The notes beneath the pieces were generated by a model, which worked only from the letters and a program-made list of their open reading frames with translations, ran no database searches and had not been told where the DNA came from. Shown here piece after piece: positions 7,654 to 17,027 of a stretch of DNA of 64,000 nt (its first letter is position 1; each line of letters begins with the position of its first letter). Source of the stretch: Pseudomonas putida (GTDB taxonomy: Bacteria > Pseudomonadota > Gammaproteobacteria > Pseudomonadales > Pseudomonadaceae); NCBI RefSeq assembly GCF_028682455.1, contig NZ_JANHLD010000001.1, forward strand, positions 1,488,001 to 1,552,000, given 5' to 3'. Both the position numbers and the translations under genes were made by a program.

Positions 7654-8589
7654 TCAGCCAAGCGACTCATCAAAGTAATCGCTGTCGAGCCTAGGCACTT
7701 TGTAAAGCTGCGAGCTGACACCGACCTCGTGATCCAACATCAGATTGACCAGGCGTTTACCGTCGACCAGCACAAGCCCTTCGACCGACAGCGCGAACTC
7801 AACCGCCTGGGCAGTGAAGCCGGAAGTGGTAATGAATACACCGCGTTTGGCTTTCTGCCCGGCCAGAGCGCCATAGAACGCCTGCAAATTGGGACGGCCG
7901 ACGGTGGTCTGCCAGCGCTTGGCCTGCACGTAGACTTTCTCCAGCCCCAGCGCGTCGAGCGAGATCACGCCGTCAATGCCACCGTCGCCACTACCGCCGA
8001 CTTGCTGCAGCGCCTGACGGTTCGCGCCGTAGCCCAAACTGTGCAGGACGTCCAGAACAATGTGCTCGAAGCGCGTCGGGCTTGCTTGCAACAAATTGTC
8101 CAGCAGGTCGCCCGCGACGCTGGTGCGCAGCTCAAGGATGGCTTGGTTTAAGCGCTCCTGCGGGCTGCTAGTGGCGAGGTCGGTCTTGGCAATTGACGTC
8201 GAAGTGTCGTTGTTTTCATCCAACGAGGCGGCATCCGGTGCTGTCTTTAGCTTCACGCTCATGAAGTTCACAGCTAGATGCTCGACCCGTTCTGCGCTCA
8301 ACGGGGCCGGGTTGGCCTGAGCGAATGCGCGGCCGGTGTCGGTTAGCTGCCAGTAGCCACGCTTTGCACTGCTGGAGTAGCCGGCGCGTTTGAGGCGATC
8401 ATGCGCCCAGCCGGATCTGTTCTTGTAAGTGGCCTGGCCGCTGGCGATGGTTTCCTGTCGCTGGGCTTCGGTCAGGCCAAGCGTCAGGGCGGATGCTTCG
8501 TGAGCCTCGCCCGCAGTGGCACCCTCCGGATGAGCGGCGAGAAAACGCAGGACGGGCTCGATGAACTGATCGTAGGTCGGGACAGACAT
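7654..8589 (-). CDS. mrr: Mrr-family restriction endonuclease
   Basis: A 311-residue nuclease of the Mrr family, which in E. coli cuts methylated DNA (type IV restriction). Residues 1-95 form the Mrr N-terminal winged-helix domain (YDQFIEPVLRFLAAHPEG, GWAHDRLKRAGY, RGYWQLTDTGR). Residues 170-300 form the Mrr catalytic PD-(D/E)xK domain: FEHIVLDVLHSLGYG, then GGSGDGGIDGVI with D206, then VYVQAKRW with Q222-A-K224. All catalytic positions appear intact. It is the last gene of the hsdR-hsdM-hsdS run, 26 bases after hsdS, so it is probably cotranscribed. Its recognition target is unknown; possible targets are foreign methylation patterns that hsd does not generate. Confidence 0.9.
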   Translation of the reverse strand: MSVPTYDQFIEPVLRFLAAHPEGATAGEAHEASALTLGLTEAQRQETIASGQATYKNRSGWAHDRLKRAGYSSSAKRGYWQLTDTGRAFAQANPAPLSAERVEHLAVNFMSVKLKTAPDAASLDENNDTSTSIAKTDLATSSPQERLNQAILELRTSVAGDLLDNLLQASPTRFEHIVLDVLHSLGYGANRQALQQVGGSGDGGIDGVISLDALGLEKVYVQAKRWQTTVGRPNLQAFYGALAGQKAKRGVFITTSGFTAQAVEFALSVEGLVLVDGKRLVNLMLDHEVGVSSQLYKVPRLDSDYFDESLG

Positions 8590-8615
8590 GGTTCGTTTTT
8601 ACCCTAATCTAAGGC

Positions 8616-9965
8616 TTAGTCCGCCGTGGCGGATCGACGACTACGCTTGGCTTTGGGGGCGGCGGTGCGTTGGGTTTTGATGCGCTCTAGCAGCATGTCT
8701 GCAGGTTCGTCGTTCGGGTCTTGCGGCACAAGATCACCTTTGAACGCTTTGGCGAGGATGCTTTGGGCTAGATGATCAATTCGTTTTTTGGCCTCACTGA
8801 CCTTGGTTTCCAGCTGTTCGGCATAGGCGAACAGTTGCTCGACACGGTGGACGATTTCGTTTTGTTCATCAATGGAAGGTGCCGGTAGACCAATTTCCTT
8901 TAAAACTGAAGCTTTGATCCCTTTCACTGTTGTTCCGGTTGAGCGGCGAGCCAATTCCTCTTGTAAGAGTGACGATTGCAAAGCTATAGCTGCAAAGCTA
9001 GACGAGTAGCCTTCGTGAAATTGAAGGCAGATTGCTCGCTGTGCTAGCGCAAATTTTCCCGTTATATCGATAACTGCCACGTTACCGAGAGGTGCCTCGG
9101 TTGTAATCAACACATCACCAATTTTTGGAATTCCACGCGTCATCCAGCTTTCATATGCTTCTGGGCGGATAAACTCCCGAGGAACTCTCGAAATATACCC
9201 TGACTTGATATTTTTAGCGGTGATCAGTGGAACTCCAGAATCGACCTTTTCTGGCGTCTTCCCTCGATAGTCGATGAAACGCGCAATTACGCCAAGTCGC
9301 CTGACTGGATACAAGAAACCCTGATCTTGAGAGGTTTCACGTACAGCAACACGCCACTCCTTCGTAAGCCGCCCGGAAACGGCGGCGGCGAGTACGGATT
9401 GACGGAAACGTTTGAGCAGCGGGGGGATGCCGTCGATGCGGGTTTTCAGGGTATCGACCTGAGCCAGCAGTTCGTCGAGCTTGACGGCGATGCGGGTTTG
9501 TTCGGCGAGCGGTGGAAGACCGATTTCATGTGCTTTTATGACCGCTTGCGAAATATTCGGCTGAGCTCCACCTTTACCTTTATCAATGAAAGCCGCCTTT
9601 TCATTTTGAAGAAGCCTATACAGGTATTCTTTTCCAATAAGACCTTCGACCGGCACACCAACGGCACAAGCTTGGTTGGTAGACGCATCGATGCCGAGGA
9701 TGGCCGTTTTACCGATAGTTGCCCCATACATGGCGATGGCCACGGAACCTGCGGGGAAAATCTTCGCACTTGAGGATTTAATAGCTTCTTCTGTAATGCT
9801 TTCCTCAGTCGTCTTTATGTAGCGGCTATTGAGTTCTCCGCTTTTTATCCATGGAATCTTTCCGCCGTAAAAGTTTGGCTCGCTGCGCGACGGAGTTCCT
9901 CCTGCTCCCCAATCGGCAACGGTTCCTAGAGTTGTGCGTGCCCATCCACTTGGCAGCTCACTCAT
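8616..9965 (-). CDS. hsdS: type I restriction-modification specificity subunit HsdS
   Basis: A 449-residue DNA-recognition subunit with the usual two target-recognition domains. TRD1 covers about residues 5-155 (LPSGWARTTLGTVADWGAGGTPSR; KGGAQPNISQAVIKAHEIGLPPLAEQ), followed by the central conserved helix region (TRIAVKLDELLAQVDTLKTRI). TRD2 covers about 205-380 and ends TVKGIKASVLKEIGLPAPSIDEQ, followed by the distal helix region (NEIVHRVEQLFAYAEQLETKV). Residue spacing suggests a bipartite target. The ATG at 9965 is used because AGGAG lies seven bases upstream; the hsdM stop overlaps it by 8 bases, so translation is coupled. The TRDs are visibly more AT-rich than hsdM, as often seen where specificity domains are exchanged. 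Confidence 0.94.
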   Translation of the reverse strand: MSELPSGWARTTLGTVADWGAGGTPSRSEPNFYGGKIPWIKSGELNSRYIKTTEESITEEAIKSSSAKIFPAGSVAIAMYGATIGKTAILGIDASTNQACAVGVPVEGLIGKEYLYRLLQNEKAAFIDKGKGGAQPNISQAVIKAHEIGLPPLAEQTRIAVKLDELLAQVDTLKTRIDGIPPLLKRFRQSVLAAAVSGRLTKEWRVAVRETSQDQGFLYPVRRLGVIARFIDYRGKTPEKVDSGVPLITAKNIKSGYISRVPREFIRPEAYESWMTRGIPKIGDVLITTEAPLGNVAVIDITGKFALAQRAICLQFHEGYSSSFAAIALQSSLLQEELARRSTGTTVKGIKASVLKEIGLPAPSIDEQNEIVHRVEQLFAYAEQLETKVSEAKKRIDHLAQSILAKAFKGDLVPQDPNDEPADMLLERIKTQRTAAPKAKRSRRSATAD

Positions 9966-11508
9966 TGCCATTCTCCTCAACTACAGCCAAGCCCATCACC
10001 TCAGCCATCAACTGCTTCTGCGCCACCACTTCATCCCCCGCCCCCAGCGCCTTCATCAGCTCTTCCAGCTCACGCAGCGCCTCGGTCAATTCAGCCATCG
10101 CCTCACCGGCCAGTACTTCTGGAGCGGGCAGGTCGGCGGCATCCAGGCTGCTGTCGTCCTTTAGCCAACTGATATCCAGCGAGTCACTACGCTCGTTGCG
10201 GATGTAATCGCGGGTAAAGCTGCGGAAGCGACTGTTTTCACCGATACCTTCGACGTTCTCGGCGCGCGGGCTTTCGCCGTTGGGGGCGTCGCCATAGGCG
10301 TCCTCGAACGGTTTGAGATGTGTAGATCCGAAAGGGGTGCGTTTGCCGAAGCTGGGCATGTTGCTGCGCAGGTCATAGATCCACACGCGCTTGGTGCAAC
10401 CTTCCTCCTGACGCGGGTTTTCCACGGTGCCCTTCTGAAAGAACAGTACGTTGGTCTTCACCCCCTGTGCGTAGAAGATGCCAGTAGGCAGGCGCAGGAT
10501 GGTGTGCAGGTTGCACTTGTCCATCAGATCGCGACGCACGTCGGTGCCGACGCCGGCCTCGAACAGCACGTTGTCCGGCAGCACCACCGCGGCGCGGCCG
10601 CCCGGCTTGAGGCCACGGTAGATGTGTTGGAGAAAGGCCAACTGCTTGTTACTGGTGCGGTAGGTGAGGTCATCACGAGTCGGGCCACCGCCACCCTTGG
10701 CAGTGCCAAAAGGTGGGTTGGAGAGGATGACGTCGACCTTGGGTAAGTTGGCCCCGGTTTGACCCAAGGCGTTGCCCAGGTGCACGACACCTTCCTCGTC
10801 GCCTTCCATGCCATGCAGCAAGGTGTTCATTAGCGCCAGACGGCGTGTGCCGGGCACCAGCTCTACGCCAACAAAGGCGCGGTTGCGCTGAAAGGCCCTG
10901 GCCTTGGCGTCGAGGTCGTAGTGGTCGTCAGTTTGGCTTTTGATGTATGCGTCAGCGGCAATCAAAAAGCCTGCGGTCCCGGCGGCCGGATCTTGTATGG
11001 TCTCACCGGGCTGCGGCCGGATGCAGCGGATGATGCTGTCGATCAACGGGCGGGGCGTGAAGTACTGGCCAGCCCCGGACTTTGTTTCGCTGGCGTTCTT
11101 CTCCAGCAGGCCTTCGTAGAGGTCGCCGAGGCCGTCCTGGCGAGCGCTGAACCAGTCGATGCCATCGAGGCTTCTAATGAGTTGCTCCAAGTGACGCGGC
11201 TCTTTGAGTCGGGTCTGGGCATCGGCATAGATGGCGGCGATCAATGGATCACTGTTCTTGCCCAGGTCCAGCAGCATTTGCCGGTAATGGTCGAGCAGAA
11301 TGAGCCCCGATTTACCGGCCAAGTCCGGCCAACGAGCACCTTCAGGTAATTTGTGGTTGAAGTTGTCGTCGTTCTGAACCTGCTCGTATTCCATCTTGAT
11401 GAATAGCAGCAGCACCAGTTCGGTAACGTAATCGCTGTAGTTGATACCGTCGTCGCGCAGCACGTCGCACAGGTTCCAGAGCCTCTGGACAATGTCGGAA
11501 TTGGTCAT
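9958..11508 (-). CDS. hsdM: type I restriction-modification methyltransferase subunit HsdM
   Basis: A 516-residue N6-adenine methyltransferase that protects host DNA and forms the M2S core with HsdS. The N-terminal HsdM domain (MTNSDIVQRLWNLCDVLRDDGINYSDYVTELV) is intact. The AdoMet motif is DPAAGTAGFLIAADAY and the catalytic motif IV is NPPFGTA. The C-terminus ends in a helical region typical for HsdS contact. The ATG at 11508 (MTNSD) is preferred over a TTG four codons upstream. It overlaps hsdS by 8 bases. The 337-base gap to hsdR is unusual for the operon and may carry its own promoter, so that methylation can be established independently of restriction. Confidence 0.96.
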   Translation of the reverse strand: MTNSDIVQRLWNLCDVLRDDGINYSDYVTELVLLLFIKMEYEQVQNDDNFNHKLPEGARWPDLAGKSGLILLDHYRQMLLDLGKNSDPLIAAIYADAQTRLKEPRHLEQLIRSLDGIDWFSARQDGLGDLYEGLLEKNASETKSGAGQYFTPRPLIDSIIRCIRPQPGETIQDPAAGTAGFLIAADAYIKSQTDDHYDLDAKARAFQRNRAFVGVELVPGTRRLALMNTLLHGMEGDEEGVVHLGNALGQTGANLPKVDVILSNPPFGTAKGGGGPTRDDLTYRTSNKQLAFLQHIYRGLKPGGRAAVVLPDNVLFEAGVGTDVRRDLMDKCNLHTILRLPTGIFYAQGVKTNVLFFQKGTVENPRQEEGCTKRVWIYDLRSNMPSFGKRTPFGSTHLKPFEDAYGDAPNGESPRAENVEGIGENSRFRSFTRDYIRNERSDSLDISWLKDDSSLDAADLPAPEVLAGEAMAELTEALRELEELMKALGAGDEVVAQKQLMAEVMGLAVVEENGNE

Positions 11509-11845
11509 GCTAACTCTCAAAGAAAATTTGGATGCGGGCCCGTGTTGCTTGAGCTGTCGAAAGCAGGCTTACTGAAAGCCTTCATGCTCAAAAATCACCG
11601 GGCGAAAAAAAACCGCTCTATATGCCTGTGGCTGGCGAAGCAACCATAGGAATGGCGGGTGTATTGGGGAGGGAGGATATGCACGGCTGAACCGATTATC
11701 AAGCTTCCTAGCTCTGCATTGAGGTGTCGGAAGGCAATAGCATGGAACGATTTGGGAAACGGCACAGAAAGCGCACTGCCTGGATGTTTCGCACGGTCGG
11801 GGATTGGGGCCGGAGCTCGTAGAACGAGCCCGGAGTGATCGAATA
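11509..11845. other. 337-base gap between hsdR and hsdM
   Basis: No confident gene. A GTG-started frame of 89 codons (11595-11864, minus) overlaps the hsdR end by 19 bases and has no recognisable domain and no clear ribosome site. A purine/AT-rich segment at 11580-11620 (including a run of nine A) could be a promoter area for hsdM-hsdS-mrr. The gap separates the nuclease gene from the methylase genes. Confidence 0.4.
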
Positions 11846-14800
11846 TCATCCAGCGGCCGACCACAAATTATCGGCTAAGACCTCCAGCACTACGTCCAGG
11901 TTGCCGCCTAGGTTTCGGTTCAGACCGCCGATGCCGCCGTCCTCTCGGAATGCGTCATTGACTTGCTGTGTGTCGAGCACTACCTCATGCACCAATTGTT
12001 TGGCTAGGCGATCCAGCCAGCGCCGTTGCGCAAGTGTCCAAGCCTGCATGGCGTAAATTCGTCTCATGGCATCTGCCACGCGTTGATCGAACGGCAGTAA
12101 TGCCTCACCAATCGCGGCTTGTCGAATGTACCCAAGGATGCTGGCAGCTATTTCGTAGTTGGTCTGGTTGCGCCAGGCACTTTTCAGATTGGCTTCGCTG
12201 AAACCGTTCTGATCGAGTAGCAACCGCACTTCGCGCAAGTGTTCGCGAGTCAAATCCTTCGGACGGTTGACCACGACGCCCAGTGCGACGGACTGGTTCA
12301 GTTGCTTATGGACGAACTCGTGGAAGCTTTCCAGAAAGTCGGCCGGTTTCTGGTTCTTGCCATAGCTTTGCTCGCGCAAGGTGAGTTTGTCATCGTGCGT
12401 AGAAATGATCGGGAATCTTTCCGATCCGATTAGGGCGCTGACCGCCGCCAGTTGCTCGATCAGTTGACTGTGTTGGCGAACGAAGCCAGCAGCCTGTTGT
12501 GGTCCGAGCCCGTGTAAATGGGTATGCAGCTTGCCAGGTTCGACTCCCCATGCATCCTGCAACTCCTCGAGTTTCTGCTTGATAGCTGGGTTGTTCTCGG
12601 CTTTGTGCTCGGCTTTGCGAAGAATGCGCATGACCTTTTGGCTCAATTGGTCAAGCACGTCATGTGCGTGGCTGGTGTCTTCCTGGCTGCCTGGGGCGCT
12701 GTGGCTGGCGTCGTCGGTTAGCTCACCTACCAATTGCTCCAGGGAGATATTCGGGTTCTTTACCAATGGCTTCATGGTGTCGACCTCTTCCAGGCTGGCA
12801 TAGAGGTCGACGGGATCATAGATGCGGAATACTGTTTTACCTATCTCGTCACAGCGCCGGGTAGCTCGGCCCTTCATCTGCTCATAGAGGATGCGCGAGC
12901 GTACACGACGCATGAATACCAGATTGCAGATAGTAGGTACGTCGATGCCGGTTGTTAGCAGGTCAACGGTGATGGCGATGTTGGGGTATTTTTCGTTCTT
13001 GTAACAGCGAATCAATTGTTCAACGTTGTCGCTCCGGCCGGTAATGATACGCACTGAGGTTTCATTATATTGCTGACCGTATGCGTCCTTGAAAGCATCA
13101 TCCAGCAGGTTTTTCACCCGCACGGCGTGGGCTTGGTTGACGCAAAAGATCATGGTCTTTTCTTCGCCGAAGGGATACAGCTCTTTGACCAGCTCATCGC
13201 AGATGACCTTGTCGAAGGCCGGTGTAATAACGCTGCGGTTGAAGGATTCGGTCCTGAAATTGAGCTCGTCTTCCAGTTCCGCAGTATCGACTTCCCCTGT
13301 CTGGGTATTGATGACACTGACCGAATCACCTTTTTCAAAGTGAATACCATTCTCAGTAAGCTGGGTTTCGTAGCGAATCGGTGGCTCGTGGTCGATCAGC
13401 CAGTCGTCGGCCACAGCCTCCCGGTAGCTGTAAGTGAATACCGGTTTGCCGAAAATTTCGCTGGTCTGTTTTGCCGGCGTGGCAGTAAGGCCGATGCGGC
13501 ATGCGTCGAAATAGTCAAGTACGCGACGGTATTGCGAAAGGTATTGGCTGGCATCTCGTATGGCCAATTCTCCCTCGGTCATCTCTTGGTCGAGCGTATA
13601 CCCTCGGTGGGCTTCGTCGACGATGATGCAGTCAAACTCCCCAACGGGTGGGGGGTTATCCGAGCGGAAGATCCGGCTAACCATGGCCTGGACGGTTGCT
13701 ACCTGGATGCGGGTTTCCGCTGCGGCAGCCATATCGGCCAACCCGTTGATATCGTAGATCTGCGCCAGCGTGTGATTCTGCTCCAGCGTAGCGTCGTTGA
13801 ACGAGTCAATCGCCTGCTGGCCCAAGGCGCTGCGGTCGACCAGAAAGAGAATCCGTTTGAAACGCTCGGCCTTGAGAAAACGGTACATCAGACCAATGAT
13901 GGTGCGGGTCTTACCTGTGCCTGTCGCCATTGCCAGCAAGCACTTACGTTGATTGCGAGCCAGTGCCTGCTCAACGGCCATGATGGCTTTCTCTTGGTAG
14001 CCGCGCAATTTCAGGTAGCCAAAACCTTCCTTTGCCAGTTTTTCCTCGGCCTCAGCCTTGCTACGTTTAAGCAGGTCGAGGAGATCGCCAGGTGTGTGGA
14101 AGTTGTGAAGTGCCCGGCGAGTGTTTGCCGGACTGCGTAAATCGCGGAACCAGGTACCGGACTTTTCTTCCAGTTGCTTGATGTAAGGGCGGCTATTGCA
14201 GGCGAAGGCAAAGGGCACCTTGAAGTGGCTGCCACTTCCATCATTCCATGGCTGGTTTTGGCCATCCAGCGGCCAGGGTTGCAGATGTTCGACGTCTAGC
14301 CGGAAGTTGCGGGCGTACCGCTCTGCTTGGGTAATTCGGTCGGCAACATCAATGCTTTCCCGTTTTGCTTCGACGATCGCGATGGGTATCAGGCCGGCGA
14401 ACAAAACATAGTCAGCGCTGGCTTTTGCGCTACTTGTGGGCCATTCAGAGATAGCCTTGTTTTTCCCCTTTTCAGGGCGCGCACCTTTGCTGTAAGTAAG
14501 CTCCAAGGAGTCGGCTACCCACCCAGCATCGTTCAACAGTTGGTCAATAAGAATCCGGGTCAGGTCTTCCGACAGTTGGAACTTGCTGCTGGCCCTCTTG
14601 GTTTTCTGCGTAACGTCTTTGCCAGCCTGCGGCTGTGCGGCGAGCTGCTGTTGCAGTGTCTTGAGGTTTTGATCATGTTCTGCACGCAGTTTGATCAATG
14701 CTGCTTCGTGCTCTGCCGCCAACTGCTTGTGGTTTCGCGACTCGGCATCCATCTGCTCGGCGAGTACTGCGTACTCCTCTGCTTCGCGTTGGAGCAAGGT

Positions 14801-15322
14801 GGCCAGTTGCTGGTTGGTTTCCAACTGCTGGCTAGATTCGCTGAGCTGCGCCTTTAGCTGTTCAATCTGGCCTTGCAGGTCGCGAAGCGACGCGCTTGGG
14901 TCACTGGGTGTGACGAAAGGGCCTGGTTTGAAGGTGCGTTTGCCTGCTCCAAACGATTGGTGATACCAGATGGCCAGGGCACGACCCACTTTTAGCCCAT
15001 CCATGGCCTCGCGATGCTGCGTACGAAACTCGTGGGTAGCTTTGTTGCCTTCCACGCGCAAGGTATGGAATAGGCTGCGAATATTCTGATCCAGTTCGAT
15101 CTCGCGGCTCAGCTTGTACAGCAAGTCGGCCTGGGAGGTGCGGGCATCAAACTCGACACCCGCGCGGCTGGCCAGATCCTGAGCCAGTGCTTCGCCAAAT
15201 TGGCGCAATTTGATCAGAGTGGTGTTTGGGTCGCTCGCGAATGCTTGCTCGGCCATGCGCGCCAGCTGAAGGAAAACAGGGTCGTGTTCCTGGAGAAAGG
15301 CAAAGTTGCTGCAGGCTACCAT
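11846..15322 (-). CDS. hsdR: type I restriction-modification endonuclease/translocase subunit HsdR
   Basis: A 1158-residue motor and nuclease subunit. In order: an N-terminal DUF4145-like helical domain (about 15-125), a coiled coil (about 143-235), the HSDR_N nuclease domain with D304 and E318-A-K320 (IAIVEAKRES), and SF2 helicase motifs. Walker A is at 465-472 (ATGTGKTRT), motif II DEAH at 569-572, motif III GLTATPAKQTSEIFG, and motif VI near GRATRRCDEIGK. A C-terminal helical region contacts the M2S core. The ATG at 15322 has AAGGAA seven bases upstream; longer in-frame starts lack a ribosome site. All motor and nuclease motifs look intact, so the system is probably active. It is the first gene of the restriction operon. 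Confidence 0.96.
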   Translation of the reverse strand: MVACSNFAFLQEHDPVFLQLARMAEQAFASDPNTTLIKLRQFGEALAQDLASRAGVEFDARTSQADLLYKLSREIELDQNIRSLFHTLRVEGNKATHEFRTQHREAMDGLKVGRALAIWYHQSFGAGKRTFKPGPFVTPSDPSASLRDLQGQIEQLKAQLSESSQQLETNQQLATLLQREAEEYAVLAEQMDAESRNHKQLAAEHEAALIKLRAEHDQNLKTLQQQLAAQPQAGKDVTQKTKRASSKFQLSEDLTRILIDQLLNDAGWVADSLELTYSKGARPEKGKNKAISEWPTSSAKASADYVLFAGLIPIAIVEAKRESIDVADRITQAERYARNFRLDVEHLQPWPLDGQNQPWNDGSGSHFKVPFAFACNSRPYIKQLEEKSGTWFRDLRSPANTRRALHNFHTPGDLLDLLKRSKAEAEEKLAKEGFGYLKLRGYQEKAIMAVEQALARNQRKCLLAMATGTGKTRTIIGLMYRFLKAERFKRILFLVDRSALGQQAIDSFNDATLEQNHTLAQIYDINGLADMAAAAETRIQVATVQAMVSRIFRSDNPPPVGEFDCIIVDEAHRGYTLDQEMTEGELAIRDASQYLSQYRRVLDYFDACRIGLTATPAKQTSEIFGKPVFTYSYREAVADDWLIDHEPPIRYETQLTENGIHFEKGDSVSVINTQTGEVDTAELEDELNFRTESFNRSVITPAFDKVICDELVKELYPFGEEKTMIFCVNQAHAVRVKNLLDDAFKDAYGQQYNETSVRIITGRSDNVEQLIRCYKNEKYPNIAITVDLLTTGIDVPTICNLVFMRRVRSRILYEQMKGRATRRCDEIGKTVFRIYDPVDLYASLEEVDTMKPLVKNPNISLEQLVGELTDDASHSAPGSQEDTSHAHDVLDQLSQKVMRILRKAEHKAENNPAIKQKLEELQDAWGVEPGKLHTHLHGLGPQQAAGFVRQHSQLIEQLAAVSALIGSERFPIISTHDDKLTLREQSYGKNQKPADFLESFHEFVHKQLNQSVALGVVVNRPKDLTREHLREVRLLLDQNGFSEANLKSAWRNQTNYEIAASILGYIRQAAIGEALLPFDQRVADAMRRIYAMQAWTLAQRRWLDRLAKQLVHEVVLDTQQVNDAFREDGGIGGLNRNLGGNLDVVLEVLADNLWSAAG

Positions 15323-15468
15323 GGTCGTTCCTTCGTTTGCTTGGCCACTCAATGCGCACATCCCGCAGTGCGGATGCGTAAGTAGCGGTAGCTTAACCAA
15401 GGTAAGGCGGTTTTGACCATGGCAGAAGGCCAGTCAGTGAGCTTGCAACGGGCGTACCGCCGGCCCAG

Positions 15469-16485
15469 CTAATAAAAGCCCTCTCCATCGCCATCACGGC
15501 GCTCGTTGTAAAACGTAAACAGAACCAGCTCTTCTTCCGGCTCATAAAACATCATGATCAGATCAGCGCCCCAGCTCTGGTAATGATGCGCAGGCACACT
15601 GGCTATGTGGTGAAACGGACGGCCAGCAGGGCTGATCGGGTATCCAGCAGTGATACTGCTGTTTTTGATCGGCGCATAGCCCAGCGTAAGGCTGGAACTG
15701 GGGAATTTCGAGAAATCGGCCACGCCGCCGACTTGCTCAACAAACGCCATTCGTTCGAGCTTGTACAGTGGGTAGTTCTCTGCCAGTTCTGATGGAGAGA
15801 AAAGCCGCCCCGACTCGGAATACATTTTTTTGGCCGCCGCGTAAGCAGCTCTTTGATCTGCATACAGCGACTCGAGGCGCTCGCGAGCTTCAACATATGG
15901 ATCTTCCAGATGCTCGTTATCCCTATGCAGGAAAAAATAGCGTGGGTCACCCATCAGGCGGTATCGCCCTTCCTCTACCTTGAAGCCAATCCAGTTCGTG
16001 TGCAAAAGAATGGAGTGGTAATCAGTATCCTCGGTCGCTTCTCCCACGTTCTCATGCTCTGTCGGCTCCAGCGGTCCCAGCATGGTCAGATATCCATGCC
16101 AATCCGGGTTTACCAGGTTGAGATCGATACCAAAAAAAGGCTGGAAATGCTCGCTAAGCTCGGCCTGATCCGGCACGAAGATGGTGTCAGGATCCGGAAA
16201 CGGGTATATCCCGTCAGGCGCATCCAGGTAGTCCGGCCAGTGCTCTTTAATTTCAGTAATCACCCCCCTGGCTTCCCAGTTCCTTTCAAAATCATCCTTG
16301 AACACGCCTATCAAGGCTTGCGCTGCTTCAAAGTGTTCTGGGCTGAGTTCACTCAGGTCGGCTGCTGTCACCGCATACCTATCAGGGCTATTCATCGACA
16401 GAACGATTGACCGCAGGCATTTTGCGGAGGCGCTGTGCTCGCTGACGAGCATGTCCTTGTATCTGAGGAAAGGGGATTCGCTCAT
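15469..16485 (-). CDS. unrecognised 338-residue island protein
   Basis: I do not recognise this protein. It is soluble and acidic, with no signal peptide or membrane segment. The first half is helical and rich in charged residues (SPDRYAVTAADLSELSPEHFEAAQALIGVF). The C-terminal half has aromatic, beta-rich sequence (AGRPFHHIASVPAHHYQSWGADLIMMFYEPEEEL) reminiscent of small cytoplasmic immunity-like or DUF1963-like folds, but this is only an impression. Start at 16485 (MSESPF) has GGAAG eight bases upstream. It sits upstream of hsdR on the same strand with a 146-base gap. The location between the restriction operon and the recombinase pair makes it candidate defence or accessory cargo. Its AT content is higher than that of the flanking core genes. 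Confidence 0.8.
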   Translation of the reverse strand: MSESPFLRYKDMLVSEHSASAKCLRSIVLSMNSPDRYAVTAADLSELSPEHFEAAQALIGVFKDDFERNWEARGVITEIKEHWPDYLDAPDGIYPFPDPDTIFVPDQAELSEHFQPFFGIDLNLVNPDWHGYLTMLGPLEPTEHENVGEATEDTDYHSILLHTNWIGFKVEEGRYRLMGDPRYFFLHRDNEHLEDPYVEARERLESLYADQRAAYAAAKKMYSESGRLFSPSELAENYPLYKLERMAFVEQVGGVADFSKFPSSSLTLGYAPIKNSSITAGYPISPAGRPFHHIASVPAHHYQSWGADLIMMFYEPEEELVLFTFYNERRDGDGEGFY

Positions 16486-16760
16486 TTCTGATCTTCCGTG
16501 GCCTTGATTCAGGAAACACTGCACATTGTTAGTGGTGCTTGTGGAGGGACTTTACGTCTCTTGAGATCGCAGCGGCAACCACGAGCATCTTGGTGGGTCA
16601 TCTTTCCTGAGTCCAGATGGCACTGGGGTACGGTCCTGGATGCCCTGCTCCTCCGGAAGGGCGCCAGAGGCTTTTTGAGTTAGCGCTTTAATATGGCTGC
16701 GCTCAACAGGACAGAGTAATGAGATCAAATTACTGTTCTCAATGCCCTTGCCTATCATTT
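16486..16760. other. non-coding stretch in island
   Basis: 275 bases between the unknown protein and the 88-residue protein. A longer minus-strand frame crosses it (16552-17112) but is low-complexity in character and overlaps the better-supported 16761-17027 gene. A 6-bp inverted repeat AGTAAT...ATTACT is present near 16715-16732. Nothing else is identifiable. Confidence 0.4.
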
Positions 16761-17027
16761 TCATACCCATGACTTTTCTAAGCGACGAGCTAGCAGTCGC
16801 AATGTTAGGAGGTAGTAATACCGCGTTGCGTTGCTGCGTCGGGCTAGGCGCTTCTCGAGAAACCAAATCACATGCTTCTGCTGCCAAGCCCAAGGTGTTT
16901 GTCGCTGCCAGCGCTCTGCAATCTCGGCCTGTATGATTTTCGCCTGTCGCACATGGCGTTGCCGAGTTGCGTGCGAGCCCGTCAACACCGCAGACAAGAA
17001 CAGCTCCATGTCGAATGACCTGCTCAT
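16761..17027 (-). CDS. small basic protein coupled to the second recombinase
   Basis: An 88-residue, strongly basic, helical protein (ATRQRHVRQAKIIQAEIAERW, HVIWFLEKRLARRSNATRYYYLL). Its ATG overlaps the stop of the upstream recombinase as ATGA, and GGAGG lies five bases before the start, so it is clearly meant to be translated with it. The pattern of basic and aromatic residues resembles the SAM-like core-binding domain of tyrosine recombinases or a DNA-bending accessory protein. No family is confidently recognised. Inference: an accessory or directionality factor for the recombinase at 17024-18004. Confidence 0.72.
   Translation of the reverse strand: MSRSFDMELFLSAVLTGSHATRQRHVRQAKIIQAEIAERWQRQTPWAWQQKHVIWFLEKRLARRSNATRYYYLLTLRLLARRLEKSWV

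Noticed and set aside
11595..11864. 89-codon GTG frame after hsdR
   Set aside because: No ribosome site or domain; kept only as a note on the hsdR-hsdM gap.
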